A DNA stretch of 64,000 nt from Serratia quinivorans (GCF_946227985.1 NZ_CAMKGL010000007.1:124001-188000), one strand, 5' to 3'; shown: positions 26,083 through 36,956, counted from the stretch's first letter. Program-made: numbers and translations. Notes: generated from the sequence alone by a model not told the origin.

Positions 26083-26145
26083 AGCGGGTTAACCCTGGGG
26101 TTCACTAGGCACCGGCTCCCTTTCGCCGGTGCTACTACCCGCTTT
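26081..26145. terminator. Nested hairpin between toxin gene and sbcC
   Basis: An outer stem AAAGCGGGT (26081-26089) / ACCCGCTTT (26137-26145) encloses GCACCGGC (26109-26116) / GCCGGTGC (26125-26132). It lies between convergent genes and could end transcription from both sides; T-runs are short. Confidence 0.5.
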
Positions 26146-26161
26146 CTCAGTCAGAGCAGGG

Positions 26162-29100
26162 TTATTCCAGCCGGAACTGTGGTTCCAGCCGGCTGATGCC
26201 AAGCCCGTTGACCTTTTTCACCTTAATTTGTACCGGGATCCGTTCTTTCATGGCTTCCACGTGGCTGATCACGCCAATGGTTTTCCCGGAGGCGTTCAGG
26301 CTGTCGAGCGCATCCAGCGCGGTATCCAAAGTTTCCGCATCCAGCGTGCCAAAGCCTTCGTCGAGGAACAGCGAGTCGATACTGGTCTTGTGGCTGACCA
26401 AATCGGACAGCGCCAGTGCCAGCGCCAGGCTCACCAGGAAGCTTTCACCGCCGGACAGGGTGCGGGTATCGCGCAACGCGTCCGCCTGCCAGGTATCCAC
26501 CACCTGCAGTTCCAGCGCGTCGCTGGTTTTACGTTGCAACAAATAGCGCCCGTGCAGCCGCCCCAACTGGTTATTGGCCAGATACACCAGGTGATCGAGC
26601 GTCAGCCCCTGAGCAAACTTACGGAATTTGTCGCCCTCTTTGGAGCCAATGAGCTGATTGAGATAGCTCCAGTCGTCGTACTGGCTCTGACTCTGGCTGA
26701 TTTGCTCAAACAGCGACTGCTGATTGATGCGGCGGGCAGTATCGCTTTCTAATTGATTGCGTACTTCGCCCTGGCGTAGCTGCAAGGTTTTTAACTGCTG
26801 CGCCAGCGTTGCCATACTCTGGTTCAGGGCCTGGGGATCGGCCTGCTCCTCATCCAGCCCTTCGGGACGCTGCTGCAAATGCTGCTTCAGGCTGTCTGTG
26901 GCCTGGGCCAGCAGGGCGCTGGCTTCAACCTGGCGTTGTTGCAGCTGTTCTTTGCGCTGTTGCAGCTGTCGGCGCTGGTCGTCATCCAACAGCGCGGCGC
27001 TGAAGCCGGCTTCGTCGCTGAATTCACTGGCGGCCAACGCCTGTTGCCACGTTTGCTCCGCCTGTTGCAGCCGCTCGGTCTGTTGCAGTTGTTGCTGTTG
27101 TAACCCGGCCAACTGGCCACTTAGCCGATCCCGTTGCTCTTGTGCCTTCTGCCATTGCTCGGCCGCTTGCCGGCTGGCTTGCTCGCAGGCCGTCTGCCGG
27201 GCGCGTAACTGTTCACGTACCTGGGTGATTTGCTGTTCACCAAACAGGGCTAGCCGCTGCGAACGTTGCTCGCCAAGGGCCTGTTCGCCATCCTGCCACT
27301 GTTGCTGCAGCCGCTGCTGTTGCAACTGGGCCTCTGCGTGGTTTTTCTCCAGCAGGATGTAACGCTCGTCCAGCCGCGCTTTCTCTTGTTGCGCCTGCTG
27401 CTGTTGCGTTTGCAGTGCGGCCAATTGGTCTTTGGCCTGCTGCACGGCGTGCGATGCCTGTTCGTGTTGCAGCAGGGCGGCCTGACCCTGACGTTCTTCG
27501 TTGTCGCAGGCGTTCAGCCACTGGCTCAGGCGGTCGGCGTCTTGCAGGGTAAAGTCAAATGCCAGCGGTGTACTGAGGGTTTGCCACTGCTGCAGGTGAG
27601 TAGCCAGCTGTTGCTCGTCTTGCGTGATGAGCTGTTGTTGGCGCTGTTGCTGTTCTTTCAGGCTTTCGCAACGGGTGCGCAGTTCGGTGCCCTGAGTATA
27701 CAAAGCTTCGGTTGTGGCGCGCATCTGGGCCAGGCGCAATGCGGTTTCAGAAGGTTTTACCGCCTGATACTGCTCAATGGCCGGGTGGTTGCAGGAGCCG
27801 CACAGCGGACAGGGTTCACCGGTTTGCAGGCGGGCGCGCTCGGCTTCCAGGCTGACAATGCGTTGTTCCAGCTCGAGGGCTTTTTCCACGTCTGTCTGGT
27901 GGGCTTTTTGCTGCTTATACTGTTGCCGCGTCTCTTCGAGCTGTTTTTCATGTTCGCCGAGTTGCGTCTGGCGGGCGGCAAACTCCCTGCGCTGCTGCGC
28001 CAGACGTTCGCTGACCTGGTTAAACAGCGAAGACAGGGTAAATAACTGCTGGCGTACCGGGCGTAGCTCGGTCAGCTCGGTTTGACGCTGGCGCAGTGCC
28101 ATCAGGGGCGAGTGGGTTTCCAGCGTATTTTGTTGTTGCTGTTGCGCCGTCAGCGCGGCGGTGAGGCCGTTAAGTTTTTCCTGATGCTGCCCGGCCTGTG
28201 CGGTCAACTGGGTTCGCTGAACCTCGAGTTGTTCCAGCGCTGTTTTTTGCTGGGCATACTGCTGTGTGGCGCTATCGCACGCCAGTTGCAGCTCGGCCTG
28301 CGTTTTCTGTAACTGGGCAATCTGGTTATCGAGCGGGACGACTTGCTCGTCAATCAGCTGCTGTTGCGCCTGCTGGTGTTCAACATGTGTCTGCAGTTGC
28401 GCACGGGCTTGATCCACCGCCTGTTGCAACGGCGCCATCTGGGCTAACTGTTGCTCCTGCTGTTGTGTTAATTGGCTTATCTGCTGTTGTAGCGTCTGTT
28501 GATCGTTGCGGCAGCGGTTACGTTCGTTAAGCAAGGGCCGCAGTTTTTCTGCCGGTTCGCTGCGCGCCAACAGCTGCAGTTGCGGTTCGGCCGCCGCCTG
28601 TTCCTGCTGTGCCGCGTTCAGTTGACGTTGGTATTCCTGTTGTTTTTGTTGTGTTTGTTGCCACTGTTGTAACCAGTTCAGCGCCTGCTGCTGCTGGCGG
28701 GCCTGTTCGCCAAGGGTATTTTCCTGGGTTCCCAGCTCAATTAATTGGTTTTCAAGCTGCTGACGCTGTTCGTCATTGAGCAGTTCAATGCCGCTGGCGC
28801 GTTGATGCAGCGCATCCAAATCGGTCTTGGCCTGCTTATGCTGTTCGAAAACCCGCTCGGAAAGCTGGCCGTAGATCTCGGTGCCGGTCAGCTCTTCCAG
28901 CAGTTCGGCGCGGTCATTGGCATCGGCATTGAGGAAGGCGGCGAACTGCCCCTGGGATAACATCATCGATTTTGTGAAGCGGCCGAAGTCCAGCCCGGTG
29001 ATCGCGGCGGTCATATCCAGCTTGTCGCGCACCTTGTCCGCCAGAATTTTTCCGTCCTCACGCAATGCCAGCTCGACTTTTGGGGCCTGCAGGTTACCGT

Positions 29101-29413
29101 CCGGAGCATTTTTGGCACGGCGCTGGCTCCAGAAGGCGCGGTAGCCGACCCCTTTAACTTCAAATTCGACCTCAGCCAGCGATTCGGCGGTGTGGCGCGT
29201 CATCAGTTCGTTCTGGCTCGGCGTGACGTTTAGGCGCGGCGTCTGGTGGTACAGCGCCAGACAGATGGCGTCCAGCAGGGTGGTTTTTCCCGCGCCGGTA
29301 GGCCCGGTGATGGCGAATAACCCATTACTGGCAAAAGGCTCGGCGGTAAAGTCGATTTTCCATTCACCCTGCAGTGAGTTGAGGTTTTTTAATCTCAGGC
29401 TGAGGATTTTCAT
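26162..29413 (-). CDS. sbcC: Exonuclease subunit SbcC
   Basis: A 1083-residue SMC-like ATPase, the large subunit of the SbcCD nuclease that opens DNA hairpins and processes stalled or palindromic DNA. Walker A is GPTGAGKTT at 37-45. Two long Gln-rich coiled-coil arms flank a zinc hook CPLCGSC at 535-541. The signature [20 protein letters not shown] and Walker [13 protein letters not shown] lie near the end. The hook has an extra Cys (C541) beyond the usual CxxC. The start overlaps the sbcD stop (29413). The Gln-rich arms give dense CAG/CTG repeats that produce long antisense ORFs. Confidence 0.95.
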   Translation of the reverse strand: MKILSLRLKNLNSLQGEWKIDFTAEPFASNGLFAITGPTGAGKTTLLDAICLALYHQTPRLNVTPSQNELMTRHTAESLAEVEFEVKGVGYRAFWSQRRAKNAPDGNLQAPKVELALREDGKILADKVRDKLDMTAAITGLDFGRFTKSMMLSQGQFAAFLNADANDRAELLEELTGTEIYGQLSERVFEQHKQAKTDLDALHQRASGIELLNDEQRQQLENQLIELGTQENTLGEQARQQQQALNWLQQWQQTQQKQQEYQRQLNAAQQEQAAAEPQLQLLARSEPAEKLRPLLNERNRCRNDQQTLQQQISQLTQQQEQQLAQMAPLQQAVDQARAQLQTHVEHQQAQQQLIDEQVVPLDNQIAQLQKTQAELQLACDSATQQYAQQKTALEQLEVQRTQLTAQAGQHQEKLNGLTAALTAQQQQQNTLETHSPLMALRQRQTELTELRPVRQQLFTLSSLFNQVSERLAQQRREFAARQTQLGEHEKQLEETRQQYKQQKAHQTDVEKALELEQRIVSLEAERARLQTGEPCPLCGSCNHPAIEQYQAVKPSETALRLAQMRATTEALYTQGTELRTRCESLKEQQQRQQQLITQDEQQLATHLQQWQTLSTPLAFDFTLQDADRLSQWLNACDNEERQGQAALLQHEQASHAVQQAKDQLAALQTQQQQAQQEKARLDERYILLEKNHAEAQLQQQRLQQQWQDGEQALGEQRSQRLALFGEQQITQVREQLRARQTACEQASRQAAEQWQKAQEQRDRLSGQLAGLQQQQLQQTERLQQAEQTWQQALAASEFSDEAGFSAALLDDDQRRQLQQRKEQLQQRQVEASALLAQATDSLKQHLQQRPEGLDEEQADPQALNQSMATLAQQLKTLQLRQGEVRNQLESDTARRINQQSLFEQISQSQSQYDDWSYLNQLIGSKEGDKFRKFAQGLTLDHLVYLANNQLGRLHGRYLLQRKTSDALELQVVDTWQADALRDTRTLSGGESFLVSLALALALSDLVSHKTSIDSLFLDEGFGTLDAETLDTALDALDSLNASGKTIGVISHVEAMKERIPVQIKVKKVNGLGISRLEPQFRLE

Positions 29414-30642
29414 TAGCTCGGCTCCTGGTCGTTGTGCCGCACGGACTCGACTACCTGCTGGAACATTTGGCCCATTCGTTGCCGACGTTCTTCGGCCATT
29501 TCAGGCTCCTGTGCCAGCCGCCGTTCGAACACCTCGTTGACGCTCAGTTCGTTGAGCGTTTCCTTGTCCTGCTGTTCAACGGCCTGGCGCCGCTGTTCTT
29601 TGCTGCGGCGCAGCAGCACCACTTCTACCGGCAGTTGATCGGCCAGCAACTGGATACGGCGCTGAATGTCGCTAAGGTAGTCCTGCGTTGCCACTTCAAT
29701 GTCTAACCACACCGGTAGTTCACCCTGATATTCGCCGAACTGCTGCAATTGTTGCTCGATCTGCGCCAAATCACCCTTGATAAGCTGCATCGGTTGAAAG
29801 CTGGGGATCTCCAGCGCAGTGACCTGTTGCAGAGCGCCCGCGCTGAAATCCACCATAAACACGCTTTTGGCTTTGCCCAACTCGTCAAAACTGAGTGGGA
29901 TTGGCGAGCCGCTGTAGCGAATATGTTCGGATTTGGCGACGTTCTGCGCGCGGTGAATATGTCCCAACGCGATGTAGTCGGCGGGTGGGAAGGCCTGCGC
30001 CGGGAAGGCGTCCAGCGTGCCAATGTAGATATCGCGCACCGAATCGGAGGTGGTGACACCCACGGTGGTCAGATGGCCGGTGGCAATAATCGGCAGTGGC
30101 AAGCCCAGGGAATCACGACGCGTACAGGCCGCCTGATATAGCCTTTGATAATGGTCGGCGATAGCCTCTTGCAGCGCCTGCTGTTTTTGCACCCCGGACT
30201 CGCCGGCGCGGCTGATGAGCAGATCGCGTGGGCGCAGGAAAGGGATGGCGCAAAGTACCGCACCCGGCTGACCGTCGCGCTGATTCAACACCAAAATTTG
30301 TTGTTCGGTTTCGCTCTGCGCGTTGGCAATCACGGTGGTATTCAGGCAGGAAAGCAATTCACGCGATTCATTCAAAGTGGCCACGGAGTCATGGTTGCCA
30401 CCCAGTACCACCAACTGGCAGCCGGTGCGTTGCAGTTCCACCACGAAACGGTTATACAGCTCGCGGGCATAACTTGGCGGCGAGCCGGTATCGAACAGAT
30501 CCCCGGCGACGATCAGCGCATCCACCTGCTGTTGTTCGATTTGCTCAATCAGCCAGCGCAGAAAAGCCTGATGTTCGGCGGCGCGGCTTTTGGTGAAAAA
30601 ATACTGGCCAAGATGCCAGTCAGAGGTGTGGATCAGGCGCAT
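29413..30642 (-). CDS. sbcD: Exonuclease subunit SbcD
   Basis: A 409-residue Mre11-type metallophosphoesterase, the nuclease subunit of SbcCD. The metal-binding motifs are all present: SDWHLGQYF near the start, [21 protein letters not shown] and GHIHRAQ. It is translated ahead of sbcC, which it overlaps by one to four bases, giving coupled expression. Compared with E. coli it is of usual length. The gene is divergent from phoB over about 200 bases that hold the Pho box. Confidence 0.95.
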   Translation of the reverse strand: MRLIHTSDWHLGQYFFTKSRAAEHQAFLRWLIEQIEQQQVDALIVAGDLFDTGSPPSYARELYNRFVVELQRTGCQLVVLGGNHDSVATLNESRELLSCLNTTVIANAQSETEQQILVLNQRDGQPGAVLCAIPFLRPRDLLISRAGESGVQKQQALQEAIADHYQRLYQAACTRRDSLGLPLPIIATGHLTTVGVTTSDSVRDIYIGTLDAFPAQAFPPADYIALGHIHRAQNVAKSEHIRYSGSPIPLSFDELGKAKSVFMVDFSAGALQQVTALEIPSFQPMQLIKGDLAQIEQQLQQFGEYQGELPVWLDIEVATQDYLSDIQRRIQLLADQLPVEVVLLRRSKEQRRQAVEQQDKETLNELSVNEVFERRLAQEPEMAEERRQRMGQMFQQVVESVRHNDQEPS

Positions 30643-30763
30643 GACACTCCCGGGGCGATAGGGTAATGGCTGGGATTATAAAGGGAATATGATGTTTCTG
30701 TATTATTAGAAATAATCGCTATGCTTACTGCCTATAACAGCCTTCTTTTTTCATGGCTATTTA

Positions 30764-30792
30764 TTTCATAAATCTGTCACAAAACTGACGCA
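30764..30792 (+). promoter_or_regulatory. Pho box before phoB
   Basis: TTTCATA (30764-30770), TGTCACA (30775-30781) and TGACGCA (30786-30792) are 7-bp PhoB half-sites separated by 4-base A/T-rich spacers, close to the established E. coli phoB Pho box. This predicts PhoB autoactivation under phosphate limitation. Confidence 0.85.
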
Positions 30793-30843
30793 TAATGGCG
30801 CCCGCAATCAACTGTGATCGCTAACACATTGGCAGGATTGACG

Positions 30844-31533
30844 ATGGCAAGACGCATACTGGTGGTGGAAGACGAAGCGCCGATCCGTGAGATGGTGTGC
30901 TTTGTGTTGGAACAGAATGGTTACCAACCGTTGGAAGCTGAGGATTATGACAGCGCAGTGACGCGCCTGTCTGAGCCGTTCCCTGATTTAGTGTTGCTCG
31001 ACTGGATGTTACCCGGGGGTTCCGGCATTCAGTTTATTAAACATATGAAGCGTGAAGCGATGACCCGCGATATTCCGGTGATGATGCTGACCGCACGCGG
31101 TGAAGAAGAAGACCGTGTCCGTGGGCTGGAAGTCGGCGCGGATGATTACATCACCAAACCTTTCTCGCCGAAAGAGCTGGTGGCGCGCATCAAGGCGGTA
31201 ATGCGCCGCATTTCACCGATGGCGGTGGAAGAAGTAATTGAAATGCAAGGGCTGAGCCTGGATCCTTCTTCACACCGGGTGATGGCCAACGAGCAGGCGC
31301 TGGATATGGGGCCGACCGAGTTCAAATTGCTGCACTTCTTTATGACTCATCCAGAGCGTGTTTATAGCCGCGAACAGTTGCTTAATCACGTCTGGGGCAC
31401 TAACGTTTATGTGGAAGACCGCACCGTTGACGTGCATATCCGTCGGCTCCGTAAGGCGTTAGAGACCAGTGGTCATGACAAAATGGTTCAAACCGTTCGG
31501 GGCACCGGCTACCGATTCTCAACGCGCTACTGA
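30844..31533 (+). CDS. phoB: Phosphate regulon response regulator PhoB
   Basis: A 229-residue OmpR-family regulator. The receiver has E9/D10/E11 and phospho-acceptor D53 in [11 protein letters not shown]; the DNA-binding winged helix ([37 protein letters not shown]) matches E. coli PhoB. It activates Pho regulon genes when phosphorylated by PhoR. The start at 30844 is the family start; an upstream in-frame GTG-type extension to 30814 is not used. phoR follows after 24 bases. Confidence 0.97.
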   Translation: MARRILVVEDEAPIREMVCFVLEQNGYQPLEAEDYDSAVTRLSEPFPDLVLLDWMLPGGSGIQFIKHMKREAMTRDIPVMMLTARGEEEDRVRGLEVGADDYITKPFSPKELVARIKAVMRRISPMAVEEVIEMQGLSLDPSSHRVMANEQALDMGPTEFKLLHFFMTHPERVYSREQLLNHVWGTNVYVEDRTVDVHIRRLRKALETSGHDKMVQTVRGTGYRFSTRY

Positions 31534-31557
31534 TCGCGACGCGCTGGAGAATATGCC

Positions 31558-32874
31558 GTGCTAGAACGTCTATCCTGGAAGAGGCTGGCCCTGGAGCTGG
31601 CCCTTTTCTGCCTGCCTGCCTTACTGCTGGGGCTGATTTTCGGTTATCTGCCCTGGTTGCTGCTGGCCTCCGTGCTGGCGGCGCTGGTATGGAATTTCTA
31701 CAACCAACTCAAACTTTCCCACTGGCTGTGGGTTGATCGCAGCATGACGCCGCCACCTGGGCGCTGGAGCTGGGAACCGCTGTTTTACGGCCTGTATCAG
31801 ATGCAGCAGCGTAATCGCCGTCGTCGGCGTGAACTGGCGCTGTTGATCAAACGCTTCCGCAGCGGCGCGGAATCGCTGCCCGATGCGGTGGTGATGACCA
31901 CCGTCGAAGGCAATATCTTCTGGTGTAACGGTTTGGCGCAGCATCTGCTGGGTTTCCGCTGGCCGGAAGACAATGGTCAGCACATCCTTAACCTGCTGCG
32001 TTATCCGGAGTTCAGTCACTATCTGCAACAGCAGGAGTTCACCCGGCCGTTGACGCTGCAGTTGAACAATGAGCACTACGTCGAATTCCGCGTGATGCCT
32101 TATTCCGAAGGGCAATTACTGATGGTGGCGCGTGACGTCACCCAAATGCGCCAGCTGGAAGGCGCGCGACGCAACTTCTTCGCCAACGTCAGCCACGAGC
32201 TGCGTACCCCGCTCACGGTGTTGCAGGGCTATCTGGAGATGATGAGCGACGAAGAGCTGGATGGCTCGCTGCGCGGCAAAGCGCTGGGCACCATGCAAGA
32301 GCAGACCCGGCGTATGGATGGGCTGGTCAAACAGCTGCTGACGCTGTCGCGGATTGAGGCGGCGCCTAACGTCGATATGAACGAACGGGTTGATATCCCG
32401 CTGATGTTGCGAGTGTTGCAACGCGAAGCGCAGTCGCTGAGCGGCGGTAACCATGAGATTAGCTTCCGGGTGAACGAACAGCTCAAGGTGTTCGGCAACG
32501 ACGACCAACTGCGCAGCGCGGTATCAAACCTGGTGTACAACGCCGTCAATCACACGCCAAAGGGCACCAATATTGAGGTAAGCTGGCAACAAACGCCAAA
32601 CGGTGCGCAGTTCCAGGTTAGTGATAATGGGCCGGGCATCGCCGCCGAGCATATTCCGCGCCTGACCGAACGTTTCTATCGCGTCGACAAGGCCCGTTCA
32701 CGCCAGACCGGCGGCAGTGGGCTGGGGCTGGCGATCGTCAAGCATGCGCTCAGCCACCATGACGCGCGGCTGGAGATCCTCAGTGAGCAGGGCATTGGCA
32801 CCCGGTTCATCTTTACCTTGCCTAACCGGTTGATTGTTCCCGCAGCTTTGTCAGAGAATGCGGTGAAAAATTAA
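31558..32874 (+). CDS. phoR: Phosphate regulon sensor kinase PhoR
   Basis: A 438-residue membrane kinase matching E. coli PhoR throughout. It has two N-terminal membrane helices (about 11-45) with almost no periplasmic loop, a basic linker (RNRRRRREL), a PAS domain, phospho-acceptor H213 in [10 protein letters not shown], and the ATPase motifs DNGPGI and [13 protein letters not shown]. It phosphorylates PhoB under low phosphate as signalled by the Pst system and PhoU. The start is GTG at 31558. A PstS-like gene follows after 16 bases. Confidence 0.97.
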   Translation: MLERLSWKRLALELALFCLPALLLGLIFGYLPWLLLASVLAALVWNFYNQLKLSHWLWVDRSMTPPPGRWSWEPLFYGLYQMQQRNRRRRRELALLIKRFRSGAESLPDAVVMTTVEGNIFWCNGLAQHLLGFRWPEDNGQHILNLLRYPEFSHYLQQQEFTRPLTLQLNNEHYVEFRVMPYSEGQLLMVARDVTQMRQLEGARRNFFANVSHELRTPLTVLQGYLEMMSDEELDGSLRGKALGTMQEQTRRMDGLVKQLLTLSRIEAAPNVDMNERVDIPLMLRVLQREAQSLSGGNHEISFRVNEQLKVFGNDDQLRSAVSNLVYNAVNHTPKGTNIEVSWQQTPNGAQFQVSDNGPGIAAEHIPRLTERFYRVDKARSRQTGGSGLGLAIVKHALSHHDARLEILSEQGIGTRFIFTLPNRLIVPAALSENAVKN

Positions 32875-32890
32875 CGCGCGAGAGACTGGT

Positions 32891-33829
32891 ATGATCCGAA
32901 TGACCCGAGGGCTGTTGCTTTGCCTGGCGCTGCTGGCGAGCCGTGGCGCGTTAGCGCAGCCGGACGGCATGTTGTCCGGCAACCTGTCGAGCGTCGGTTC
33001 CGATACGCTGGCGAATCTGATGGTGCTGTGGGCACAGGACTTCAGCCAGCATTATCCCAACGTTAATTTGCAGATCCAGGCCGCGGGCTCCTCAACTGCG
33101 CCAACCGCTTTGGCTGCGGGGGCCGCGCAGCTGGGGCCGATGAGCCGACCAATGAAGGCGGCGGAGGTATCGGCATTCGAACATCGCTATGGCTATGCGC
33201 CGCTGGCAGTGCCGGTCGCCGTCGATGCGCTGGTGGTGCTGGTCCATCAGGACAACCCGCTACGCGGTCTTAACTTGCAGCAGCTTGACCGAATTTTCTC
33301 CGCTACCCTGCGCTGTGGCGAAAACCAGCCGGTGACGCGCTGGGGTGAACTGGGGTTGAGCGGCGATTGGCAGCAGCGTGCGCTGCAACGCTTTGGGCGT
33401 AATTCGGCATCCGGCACTTACGGCTATTTCAAACTGCGTGCGCTGTGTGGCGGTGACTTTATGCCACGGGTCAATGAACTGCCCGGTTCTGCCTCGGTGG
33501 TGCAGGCGGTGGCCGGTTCGCTGAACAGTATCGGTTACGCCAGCATTGGTTTTCGCGCCAGCGGCGTGCGGCTGTTGCCGCTGGCGGAGTCCGGCGAGAA
33601 ATACGTCATTCCCAACGATGTCAATGTGCGCAACGGTAGCTACCCGCTGTCGCGCTATCTGTATATTTACATTAACAAAGCACCCAACCAGCCGTTGGAG
33701 CCGCTGACCGCCGCATTTCTCGATCGCGTACTGTCTGACACTGGACAAAACCTGGTGAACCATGACGGCTATTTGCCGCTGCCTTCTGCTACTTTACAGA
33801 AAACCCGCCAGGCGTTGGGTCTGCAATAA
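32891..33829 (+). CDS. PstS-like phosphate-binding periplasmic protein
   Basis: A 312-residue secreted binding protein of the PstS-like family. It has a signal peptide at about 1-22 (cleavage after ALA), then [12 protein letters not shown], a ligand loop [11 protein letters not shown] and the anion-binding SASGTYGYF. PstS-like proteins bind phosphate; this short form has no ABC partner nearby. Its position 16 bases behind phoR makes it a third gene of the Pho-boxed phoBR transcript. It could scavenge phosphate or tune PhoR signalling (inference). E. coli has no such gene at this site. Confidence 0.85.
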   Translation: MIRMTRGLLLCLALLASRGALAQPDGMLSGNLSSVGSDTLANLMVLWAQDFSQHYPNVNLQIQAAGSSTAPTALAAGAAQLGPMSRPMKAAEVSAFEHRYGYAPLAVPVAVDALVVLVHQDNPLRGLNLQQLDRIFSATLRCGENQPVTRWGELGLSGDWQQRALQRFGRNSASGTYGYFKLRALCGGDFMPRVNELPGSASVVQAVAGSLNSIGYASIGFRASGVRLLPLAESGEKYVIPNDVNVRNGSYPLSRYLYIYINKAPNQPLEPLTAAFLDRVLSDTGQNLVNHDGYLPLPSATLQKTRQALGLQ

Positions 33830-33940
33830 ATTTCCCTCGGGGCGTTGATTCGCCCTCAACATGAATTTTTCTCACTACCGATGAAATTTCTTCTATTGCT
33901 GCCCGGCAGTCGGTATGACAGCATGCTCTTTATCTTTTTT

Positions 33941-33956
33941 AGACGTCTGGATGTCC
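33941..33956 (+). promoter_or_regulatory. Tandem MetJ boxes
   Basis: AGACGTCT at 33941-33948 is the perfect MetJ consensus box, followed directly by GGATGTCC (5 of 8 matches) at 33949-33956. MetJ binds tandem 8-mers cooperatively with S-adenosylmethionine. The pair lies 82 bases before a MetE-like gene, which fits methionine repression. Confidence 0.7.
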
Positions 33957-34037
33957 ATAATAACCTGGCGTAATAATTCAAACTGTCAATTACTGAGGTA
34001 AAGGTCCGATCTTTTACCTGCTACCGGGAGTCATAAT

Positions 34038-35144
34038 ATGTGCGATTGCAACCATGCTTTTCACGCTGACGTTGTCGGCAGTCTGTTGCGCCCCGCAGCG
34101 CTGAAAACTGCTCGCCAACAGTTTCAGCAAGGCGAGATTGATGCTACTGAGCTGCGGGCGGTTGAGGATGAGCAGATCCGTCTGGCGGTGGCCAAACAGC
34201 AAGAGCTCGGCCTGGCGGTGGTGACTGACGGCGAATTCCGCCGGGCGTGGTGGCACTTTGATTTTCTGGAAGGGCTGGACGGCGTGGAAGGTTATGACGC
34301 GGAACAGGGGATCCAGTTCAACGGCGTGCAAACCCGGGCGCGCAGCATCAAGGTGGTCGGTAAGCTGGGGTTTAACCCACAGCATCCGATGCTGGCTGAT
34401 TTCCGCTTCCTGAAGGCGATCGCCGGTGATACGGTGCCAAAAATGACCATTCCAAGCCCGAGCGTGCTGCACTTTCGCGGCGGGCGCAAGGCCATCGACA
34501 GTCAGGTCTACCCGGATCTGAACGCCTATTTCAACGATCTGGCCCAAACCTATCGCGATGCGATCAAGGCATTTTATGATGCCGGTTGCCGCTACCTGCA
34601 GCTGGATGACACCGTCTGGGCCTATCTGTGTTCAGACGATCAACGCCGGCAGATCCGCGAGCGCGGAGAGGATCCGGATCGCCTGGCGCGTATTTATGCC
34701 GATGTGTTGAATGCGGCGATCGCCGACAAGCCGGACGATCTGACCATTGGGTTGCACGTTTGCCGCGGCAACTTCCGTTCCACCTGGATCTCCGAGGGGG
34801 GTTATGAGCCGGTGGCGGAAATCCTGTTCGGTCAGGTGAATATCGACGCTTTCTTCCTGGAGTATGACAATGAACGTTCTGGCGGGTTTGAACCGCTGCG
34901 TTTTATCAAGCCGGGTAAACAGCAGGTGGTGCTGGGGCTGATCACCACCAAAAACGGCGAACTGGAGAACCCTGACCAGGTGAAACAACGTCTTGAGGAG
35001 GCCGCGCAGTTTGTCGACCACAGCCAACTTTGCCTCAGTACCCAGTGCGGTTTTGCCTCGACCGAAGAGGGCAACAGCCTGAGTGAATCACAGCAGTGGA
35101 ATAAACTGCAAAGCGTGGTGAATATCGCCCGGCAGGTTTGGTAA
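34038..35144 (+). CDS. MetE-like cobalamin-independent methionine synthase family protein
   Basis: A 368-residue single-domain protein related to the C-terminal catalytic half of MetE (YxjG/YxjH type). The zinc site is visible: H240 and C242 in GLHVCRGN, a candidate Glu (E279) and C337 in LSTQCGFAS. Full MetE needs an N-terminal half for folate binding, absent here, so this protein probably takes its methyl group from another donor such as methylcobalamin, S-methylmethionine or a small thiol (inference). Tandem MetJ boxes upstream tie it to methionine metabolism. GGGAG precedes the ATG. It is single, with a strong terminator, between the Pho genes and brnQ where E. coli has none. Confidence 0.85.
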   Translation: MCDCNHAFHADVVGSLLRPAALKTARQQFQQGEIDATELRAVEDEQIRLAVAKQQELGLAVVTDGEFRRAWWHFDFLEGLDGVEGYDAEQGIQFNGVQTRARSIKVVGKLGFNPQHPMLADFRFLKAIAGDTVPKMTIPSPSVLHFRGGRKAIDSQVYPDLNAYFNDLAQTYRDAIKAFYDAGCRYLQLDDTVWAYLCSDDQRRQIRERGEDPDRLARIYADVLNAAIADKPDDLTIGLHVCRGNFRSTWISEGGYEPVAEILFGQVNIDAFFLEYDNERSGGFEPLRFIKPGKQQVVLGLITTKNGELENPDQVKQRLEEAAQFVDHSQLCLSTQCGFASTEEGNSLSESQQWNKLQSVVNIARQVW

Positions 35145-35163
35145 CGGCGAAAAACGCGTTCAG

Positions 35164-35208
35164 ACCGCGCGAAAACTGGCTGTTTATTGGCGTTTTCGCG
35201 CGGTGTTT
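35164..35208 (+). terminator. Terminator of the MetE-like gene
   Basis: ACCGCGCGAAAAC (35164-35176) is the perfect reverse complement of 35192-35204, a 13-bp stem with a 15-base loop, followed by GTTTTG. Confidence 0.8.
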
Positions 35209-35590
35209 TGCCATAGTCTTCACGTTTTGTGAATGGGTTGCTCAAAAATGATACAAATCATGTATTGTATATTTATTGATAGCCACTATGATCGACTGGT
35301 GTGTAACCATTATCTGGTCTATAACTCTGCTTTTTGTCATGCGCCTTGCCTTTCAACGCTATAAACGTTTAACTTAGCCCTCGTTGTCGGACTAAACCTC
35401 CATTTATAACTCCTAAAACACTGCCCATCATCATGAGTGGTCACTTTCGAATAAGGACAAAACGCCGGACGTTATGCGTTTTCTGCTCTTATTGGTCTCG
35501 CGATGAAATGGCAAGCCGGCAACCGGGTGGGGCATAACGCCACCACGTATCGGGCACTTTTTTTCATTTGAACAGGCAACACGACATCGT
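35205..35590 (+). other. Long brnQ leader, possible attenuator
   Basis: About 385 bases without a long gene precede brnQ. An AT-rich stretch near 35250-35290 (CATGTATTGTATATTTATTGATA) may hold the promoter. Downstream are a short Leu-rich ORF (35474-35506), a GTGGGGC/GCC-A-CCAC hairpin at about 35526-35545 and a T7 run at 35558-35564, only 26 bases before the brnQ ATG. The layout suggests leader-mediated control, but a canonical terminator stem directly abutting the T-run is not evident. Confidence 0.4.
35474..35506 (+). CDS. Possible Leu-rich leader peptide of brnQ
   Basis: A 10-codon ORF, MRFLLLLVSR, ends at TGA 35504-35506. It has four consecutive Leu codons (CTG, CTC, TTA, TTG) and one Val codon just before a branched-chain amino acid transporter gene. 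This is the signature expected of an amino-acid-responsive leader peptide, as in leuL and ilv leaders. The ribosome site is weak (GGAC close to the ATG; AAGGA is 16 bases away), so translation is uncertain. Confidence 0.4.
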   Translation: MRFLLLLVSR

Positions 35591-36910
35591 ATGAGTCATC
35601 GTTTAACGTCAAAAGATATTATCGCATTGGGTTTTATGACCTTTGCCTTATTCGTCGGCGCCGGGAATATCATTTTCCCGCCGATGGTCGGTTTACAGTC
35701 CGGTGAGCACGTCTGGACTGCAGCTATCGGCTTCCTGATCACTGCCGTCGGTCTACCGGTGATGACGGTGATCGCGCTGGCTCGTGTCGGTGGCGGCATT
35801 GATGCCCTGAGCACGCCAATTGGGCGTCGCGCCGGCCTGCTGCTGGCGACCGTCTGCTATCTGGCCGTCGGCCCGCTATTCGCCACCCCGCGTACCGCGA
35901 CCGTCTCCTTTGAAGTGGGCATTGCACCGCTGACCGGTGACGGCACCATGCCGCTGTTTATTTACAGCCTGGTGTATTTCGCGCTGGTGATCGGCATCTC
36001 TCTGTATCCGGGCCGCTTGCTCGATACCGTCGGCCACGTACTGGCACCGCTGAAAATTGTTGCGCTGGGCGCGCTGGGTATTGCCGCGCTGGCCTGGCCT
36101 GCGGGCACGCCAATTCCGGCGACCGAGGTCTATCAGAACGTTCCATTCTCTACCGGCTTTGTTAACGGCTATCTGACCATGGATACGCTGGGCGCGCTGG
36201 TCTTCGGCATCGTCATCGTTAACGCCGCGCGTTCCCGTGGTGTGAAGGATGCCAAATTGCTGACGCGTTACACCATTCTGGCGGGCCTGATCGCCGGTGT
36301 CGGTTTGACGCTGGTTTACCTGAGCCTGTTCAAGCTGGGTTCCGGCAGTGGTGTGCTGGTACCGGACGCCACCAACGGCGCGGTGATCCTGCATGCTTAC
36401 GTACAGAACACCTTCGGTGGGTTGGGCAGCTTCTTCCTGGCCGCGCTGATCTTTATCGCCTGTATGGTGACTGCGGTTGGCCTGACCTGCGCCTGTGCCG
36501 AGTTCTTTGCCCAATACCTGCCGTTCTCTTACAAGACGCTGGTGTTCATTTTGGGTCTGTTCTCGATGCTGGTTTCCAACCTGGGACTGAGCCATCTGAT
36601 CCAGATCTCTATCCCGGTACTGACCGCGATTTATCCGCCGTGTATCGTGCTGGTGGTGCTGAGTTTCACTCAGCGCTGGTGGAACAGCGCACCGCGTATC
36701 ATCGCGCCGGTGATGTTAGTCAGCCTGTTGTTTGGTATCCTTGACGCGGTGAAAGCGTCCACCTTCCAGCATTTCCTGCCGGAGTGGACCAATCACCTGC
36801 CATTGGCTGATCAGGGACTGGCATGGTTGCCGCCGTCGCTGCTGATGCTGGTGCTGGTCGCAATTTATGACCGGGTTTGTACGCGCTCTGAAGTGACCGC
36901 GCACTCCTAA
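35591..36910 (+). CDS. brnQ: Branched-chain amino acid transporter BrnQ
   Basis: A 439-residue inner-membrane carrier with 12 predicted membrane segments. It opens with the family signature [30 protein letters not shown] and contains [13 protein letters not shown]. BrnQ (LIV-II system) imports leucine, isoleucine and valine with sodium or protons. Length and sequence match E. coli BrnQ. A hairpin terminator lies between it and proY, which follows as in E. coli. The unusually long upstream region is described separately. Confidence 0.96.
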   Translation: MSHRLTSKDIIALGFMTFALFVGAGNIIFPPMVGLQSGEHVWTAAIGFLITAVGLPVMTVIALARVGGGIDALSTPIGRRAGLLLATVCYLAVGPLFATPRTATVSFEVGIAPLTGDGTMPLFIYSLVYFALVIGISLYPGRLLDTVGHVLAPLKIVALGALGIAALAWPAGTPIPATEVYQNVPFSTGFVNGYLTMDTLGALVFGIVIVNAARSRGVKDAKLLTRYTILAGLIAGVGLTLVYLSLFKLGSGSGVLVPDATNGAVILHAYVQNTFGGLGSFFLAALIFIACMVTAVGLTCACAEFFAQYLPFSYKTLVFILGLFSMLVSNLGLSHLIQISIPVLTAIYPPCIVLVVLSFTQRWWNSAPRIIAPVMLVSLLFGILDAVKASTFQHFLPEWTNHLPLADQGLAWLPPSLLMLVLVAIYDRVCTRSEVTAHS

Positions 36911-36929
36911 TTCCCCGGCTAAATTTTGG

Positions 36930-36956
36930 GCCACGGACTTGTCCGTGGCTTTTTTA
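36930..36956 (+). terminator. Terminator between brnQ and proY
   Basis: GCCACGGAC (36930-36938) pairs with GTCCGTGGC (36941-36949) around TT, followed by a run of seven T. proY starts 26 bases later, so read-through may still occur. Confidence 0.85.

Noticed and set aside
26757-28045. Cys- or Leu-rich plus-strand ORFs and CTG/CAG repeats opposite sbcC
   Set aside because: They arise from the Gln- and Leu-rich coiled-coil arms of SbcC; neither a tandem repeat array nor a CRISPR.
35432-35527. A 31-codon ORF overlapping the brnQ leader in another frame
   Set aside because: No ribosome site and no enrichment for branched-chain codons; the short Leu-rich ORF is the better candidate.
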